NCBI GenBank assembly: GCA_024281015.1 | Contig: JAMXLL010000120.1 | Location: forward strand, 1-35,448 | Length of the DNA: 35,448 bases | Direction of reading: 5' to 3' | From: Candidatus Binataceae bacterium | Lineage (GTDB): Bacteria; Desulfobacterota; Binatia; Binatales; Binataceae | Shown here: piece after piece, positions 34,935-35,448 of the stretch | Layout: each line of letters begins with the position of its first letter | Position numbering within the stretch: the stretch's first letter is position 1 | The notes under the pieces: model-generated | The model's input: only the letters and a program-made list of their open reading frames with translations | What the model was told of the DNA's origin: nothing | The model's database searches: none | Program-made: the position numbers and the translations under genes

Positions 34935-35448
34935 GTGCTTTCAGATACTTACTCACCGCAACTGCCAACGCTGGTCAAATCGCCACCGGCAGGTCCCCAG
35001 TGGATACATGAGCTAAAATACGACGGCTATCGAATTGGCGCCCGCGTTGAACATGGCAAGATTAGCCTGATTACGCGCAACGGGAACGACTGGACGACAA
35101 CGTTTCCGGAAATTGCCGCTGCCGTGAAAGAGCTGGCGCTCGAGCAGGCACTCATCGACGGCGAAGCCGCGGTCGTTTTGCCTAACGGCGTCACCAGCTT
35201 TCAGGCGCTTCAGGGCGTATTGAAGGAACACGAACGCGGCCGTCTCGTGTATTTTGTCTTTGACCTGCTACATCTCGACGGACGCGACCTGGCCGGTCTA
35301 CCGCTGGAACAGCGAAAAGAGATCCTGGCCGGGCTGACAGGCGAAGTCGCAGCCGCCGATGCGGTGCTACGCTACTCCCGGCACTTCGAGGGTGACGGCG
35401 CCGACGTCCTGCGCGAGGCTTGCCGGATGGGTCTGGAAGGCATCGTAT
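34935..35448 (+). CDS. ATP-dependent DNA ligase, LigD/LigB type (3' partial)
   Basis: The start of an ATP-dependent DNA ligase, cut by the window end. The adenylation motif is HELKYDGYR, with the nucleotide-accepting lysine 28 residues after the GTG at 34935. Then come TRNGNDWTTTFPEI (motif Ia region), ALIDGEAAV (motif III-like, LDGE), FVFDLLHLDGRDL (motif IIIa) and GLEGIVY (motif IV), the order expected for the ligase domain of LigD, which works with Ku in non-homologous end joining. The frame is open back to a TAG at 34845, and TTG at 34854 or GTG at 34884 are other possible starts; none has a clear Shine-Dalgarno. With so little sequence before the lysine, the ligase domain comes first. 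Whether polymerase or phosphoesterase domains follow lies outside the window. Confidence 0.85.
   Translation, partial: MLSDTYSPQLPTLVKSPPAGPQWIHELKYDGYRIGARVEHGKISLITRNGNDWTTTFPEIAAAVKELALEQALIDGEAAVVLPNGVTSFQALQGVLKEHERGRLVYFVFDLLHLDGRDLAGLPLEQRKEILAGLTGEVAAADAVLRYSRHFEGDGADVLREACRMGLEGIV

Overview
The window reads as a bacterial chromosome segment carrying the origin neighbourhood of a moderately GC-rich Gram-negative. The envelope genes (a LolC/E-type permease, DsbD, an AgmX/TonB-like protein) imply an outer membrane. A short ATP synthase cluster holding only the F0 genes atpZ/atpI-atpB-atpE, a myxobacterial-style zinc-ribbon/TonB-like/BON protein, SelA, two class III CoA-transferases and an unusual acyl-CoA dehydrogenase suggest a deltaproteobacterial or related uncultured lineage (Binatia-like would fit). 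This placement is inference from gene content only. I saw no tRNA, rRNA, CRISPR array, prophage or insertion sequence.

Layout. 1-2.7 kb: 3' part of a PAP2-type membrane phosphatase/transferase and an ArnT/PMT-family glycosyltransferase, both on +. 2.7-6.1 kb: dnaN and dnaA on -, flanked and separated by DnaA-box-like 9-mers and AT-rich DNA, the probable (possibly bipartite) oriC. Genes to the right are mostly on +, which agrees with a replication start here. 6.1-9.5 kb: hemL, then atpZ-like, atpI, atpB and atpE, closed by a strong terminator. 9.5-11.8 kb: an Smr-domain protein and rarA on -. 11.9-16.7 kb: a type II pantothenate kinase-like gene, two CaiB/BaiF CoA-transferases and a LolC/E-like permease on +. 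16.8-21.5 kb: a run on - with a small charged hypothetical protein, an SCP2 protein, the zinc-ribbon/TonB-like/BON protein, dodecin and selA. 21.6-30.2 kb: ribBA, dsbD, gyrB and gyrA on +. 30.3-33.6 kb: a tight + cluster of dppD-like, dppF-like, bactofilin and methyltransferase genes. 33.6-35.4 kb: an acyl-CoA dehydrogenase on - and the start of an ATP-dependent DNA ligase (LigD/LigB type) cut by the window end.

How the genes relate. Most of the window is housekeeping: replication initiation and topology (dnaA, dnaN, gyrB, gyrA, rarA), energy (F0 subunits), cofactors (hemL, ribBA, pantothenate kinase, dodecin as flavin store) and envelope. Acyl-CoA metabolism recurs (CoA-kinase step, two CoA-transferases, SCP2 protein, acyl-CoA dehydrogenase).

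I did not find a clear new multi-gene system. The strongest leads are individual anomalies: a RibBA whose GTP cyclohydrolase II half has lost all three zinc cysteines, an acyl-CoA dehydrogenase without the usual catalytic glutamate at either known site, an origin region with DnaA-box clusters on both sides of dnaA plus an inverted repeat and a possible leader peptide before dnaN, and mutually exclusive inverted repeats ahead of ribBA.
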